From the NCBI GenBank assembly GCA_964362485.1, contig CAYIEX010000096.1, forward strand, positions 1-6,133: a DNA stretch of 6,133 nt, given 5' to 3'. Shown here piece by piece: positions 5,722 to 6,133 of the stretch. Made by a program: the position numbers and the translations under genes. This DNA comes from CAMAVK01 sp964362485. GTDB taxonomy: Archaea > Nanobdellota > Nanobdellia > Woesearchaeales > GW2011-AR9. Position 1 is the first letter of the stretch, and every line of letters begins with the position of its first letter. The notes beneath the pieces are model-generated. The model had not been told where the DNA came from. It searched no databases and saw nothing but the letters and a program-made list of their open reading frames with translations.

Positions 5722-5735
5722 TTACTAACAAGTAA
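5722..5735. promoter_or_regulatory. Inverted repeat 2 in the divergent TrmB/receiver gap
   Basis: TTACT-AACA-AGTAA has the same 5-4-5 layout as the repeat at 5700-5713, and the two centres are 22 bp apart, about two helical turns. The arm sequences differ, so the two would not be identical binding sites. Confidence 0.3.
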
Positions 5736-5770
5736 GTAAACAGTCCACGCAGGCAAAAAACGCACACAAA

Positions 5771-5780
5771 AAGGAGATGA
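5771..5780 (+). promoter_or_regulatory. Strong Shine-Dalgarno of the receiver-domain gene
   Basis: AAGGAGATGA, continuing TT, differs at one base from the full anti-Shine-Dalgarno complement (AAGGAGGTGAT). AGGAG ends nine bases before the ATG at 5786, a good spacing. It is the only convincing Shine-Dalgarno in the window and implies a transcript with a real 5' leader. Confidence 0.75.
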
Positions 5781-5785
5781 TTAAA

Positions 5786-6133
5786 ATGACACAAACAAAA
5801 CAAATTTTGGTAGTAGAAGATAAAGAGCAACACCTCGCTGATGCGCGAGCATATTTCAGTGAACTCGAAGGAGTTACAGCAACGTATGCAACTACTTTGC
5901 AAGAAGCTGAAACGGCACTGCAACACCAACGCTTTGATGGCGTAATCTCGGATGTCTTCTTCCCCATGGGCTATGAAGGTGTCGAGAAACAACAACGAGC
6001 GGATACGTTGATGGAGATGGTGCAGGAAAAATATAAACAGGCTTTGACCATGAGTATTGAGGGAAGTATGTTAAATGACGTAAAAAAAGGTTGGACTCGA
6101 TACCAAGACTCTCTAAACGAAGATGAACCATAT
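5786..6133 (+). CDS. Receiver (REC) domain, response-regulator-like protein, 3' end cut by window
   Basis: The 116 visible codons have no stop, so the gene continues past the right edge. The protein starts TQTKQILVVEDKEQH: a hydrophobic strand followed by the acidic pair E11-D12 of a CheY-like receiver. A second strand and helix follow (ATYATTLQEAETAL, 32-45), then FDGVISDVFFP (50-60), in which D56 is the expected phosphoacceptor, followed by MG. After that the sequence departs from a standard receiver: a hydrophilic EGVEKQQRADTLMEMVQ stretch (64-80) precedes the next possible strand (QALTMSIEG, 85-93), and the conserved Thr/Ser and Lys cannot be placed with confidence. It could be a stand-alone phospho-relay or a degenerate adaptor domain. 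No histidine kinase is in view. The ATG is set by a strong Shine-Dalgarno, and the gene is divergent from the second TrmB gene. Confidence 0.8.
   Translation, partial: MTQTKQILVVEDKEQHLADARAYFSELEGVTATYATTLQEAETALQHQRFDGVISDVFFPMGYEGVEKQQRADTLMEMVQEKYKQALTMSIEGSMLNDVKKGWTRYQDSLNEDEPY

Noticed and set aside
5637..5765. 43-residue N-terminal extension of the second TrmB protein
   Set aside because: It would contain the TATA element and the divergent promoter region. The paralogue starts at the position matching ATG 5636, and the extension resembles no TrmB domain.
5567..5995. Minus-strand Cys/Phe-rich frames over the receiver gene and divergent gap
   Set aside because: They run antisense to the receiver-domain gene, which has a strong Shine-Dalgarno and clear motifs, and their composition looks like non-coding translation.
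1..6133. CRISPR array, insertion sequence, integrase or attachment site
   Set aside because: No regularly spaced direct repeats, transposase motifs or paired terminal repeats were seen.

Overview
The window looks like a piece of an archaeal chromosome with short intergenic gaps and fairly low GC. The strongest evidence is a full-length ABCE1/Rli ribosome-recycling ATPase, which occurs in archaea and eukaryotes but not bacteria, together with two TrmB-family regulators. Most complete genes also have a TATA-like element about 25-30 bases upstream of the start codon and no usable Shine-Dalgarno sequence, the pattern of archaeal leaderless transcripts. The style of the TrmB, DUF4870 and receiver-like proteins recalls DPANN archaea such as Woesearchaeota, but that placement is an inference from memory.

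Layout. Bases 1-570 (+) hold the C-terminal part of an ATP-grasp-like protein, very probably cut by the left edge. Bases 609-2372 (+) encode ABCE1 behind its own TATA box. Three minus-strand genes follow, each with its own candidate promoter: a hemerythrin HHE-domain protein (2439-2951), a small DUF4870/Tic20-like membrane protein (3084-3440), and an unrecognised soluble protein (3617-4051, start revised from 4063). Across a 95-base divergent gap is a TrmB-type regulator (4147-4893, +). It converges on a second, paralogous TrmB-type regulator (4908-5636, -, start revised from 5765). Divergent from that one, a receiver-domain (response-regulator-like) gene starts at 5786 (+) and runs off the right edge.

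How the genes relate. This is not an obvious operon. Most genes appear to be separately promoted and the strand changes repeatedly. ABCE1 is translation housekeeping. The rest is accessory and sensory: an iron-oxo (O2/NO-type) hemerythrin, two ligand-responsive-type transcription factors and a phospho-receiver-like protein. The most noteworthy non-coding signals are a perfect 16-bp palindrome in the hemerythrin promoter, a pair of 5-4-5 inverted repeats 22 bp apart between the second TrmB gene and the receiver gene, and a strong Shine-Dalgarno used only by the receiver gene. I found no tRNA, rRNA, CRISPR array or mobile element, and no multi-gene novel system that I can defend.
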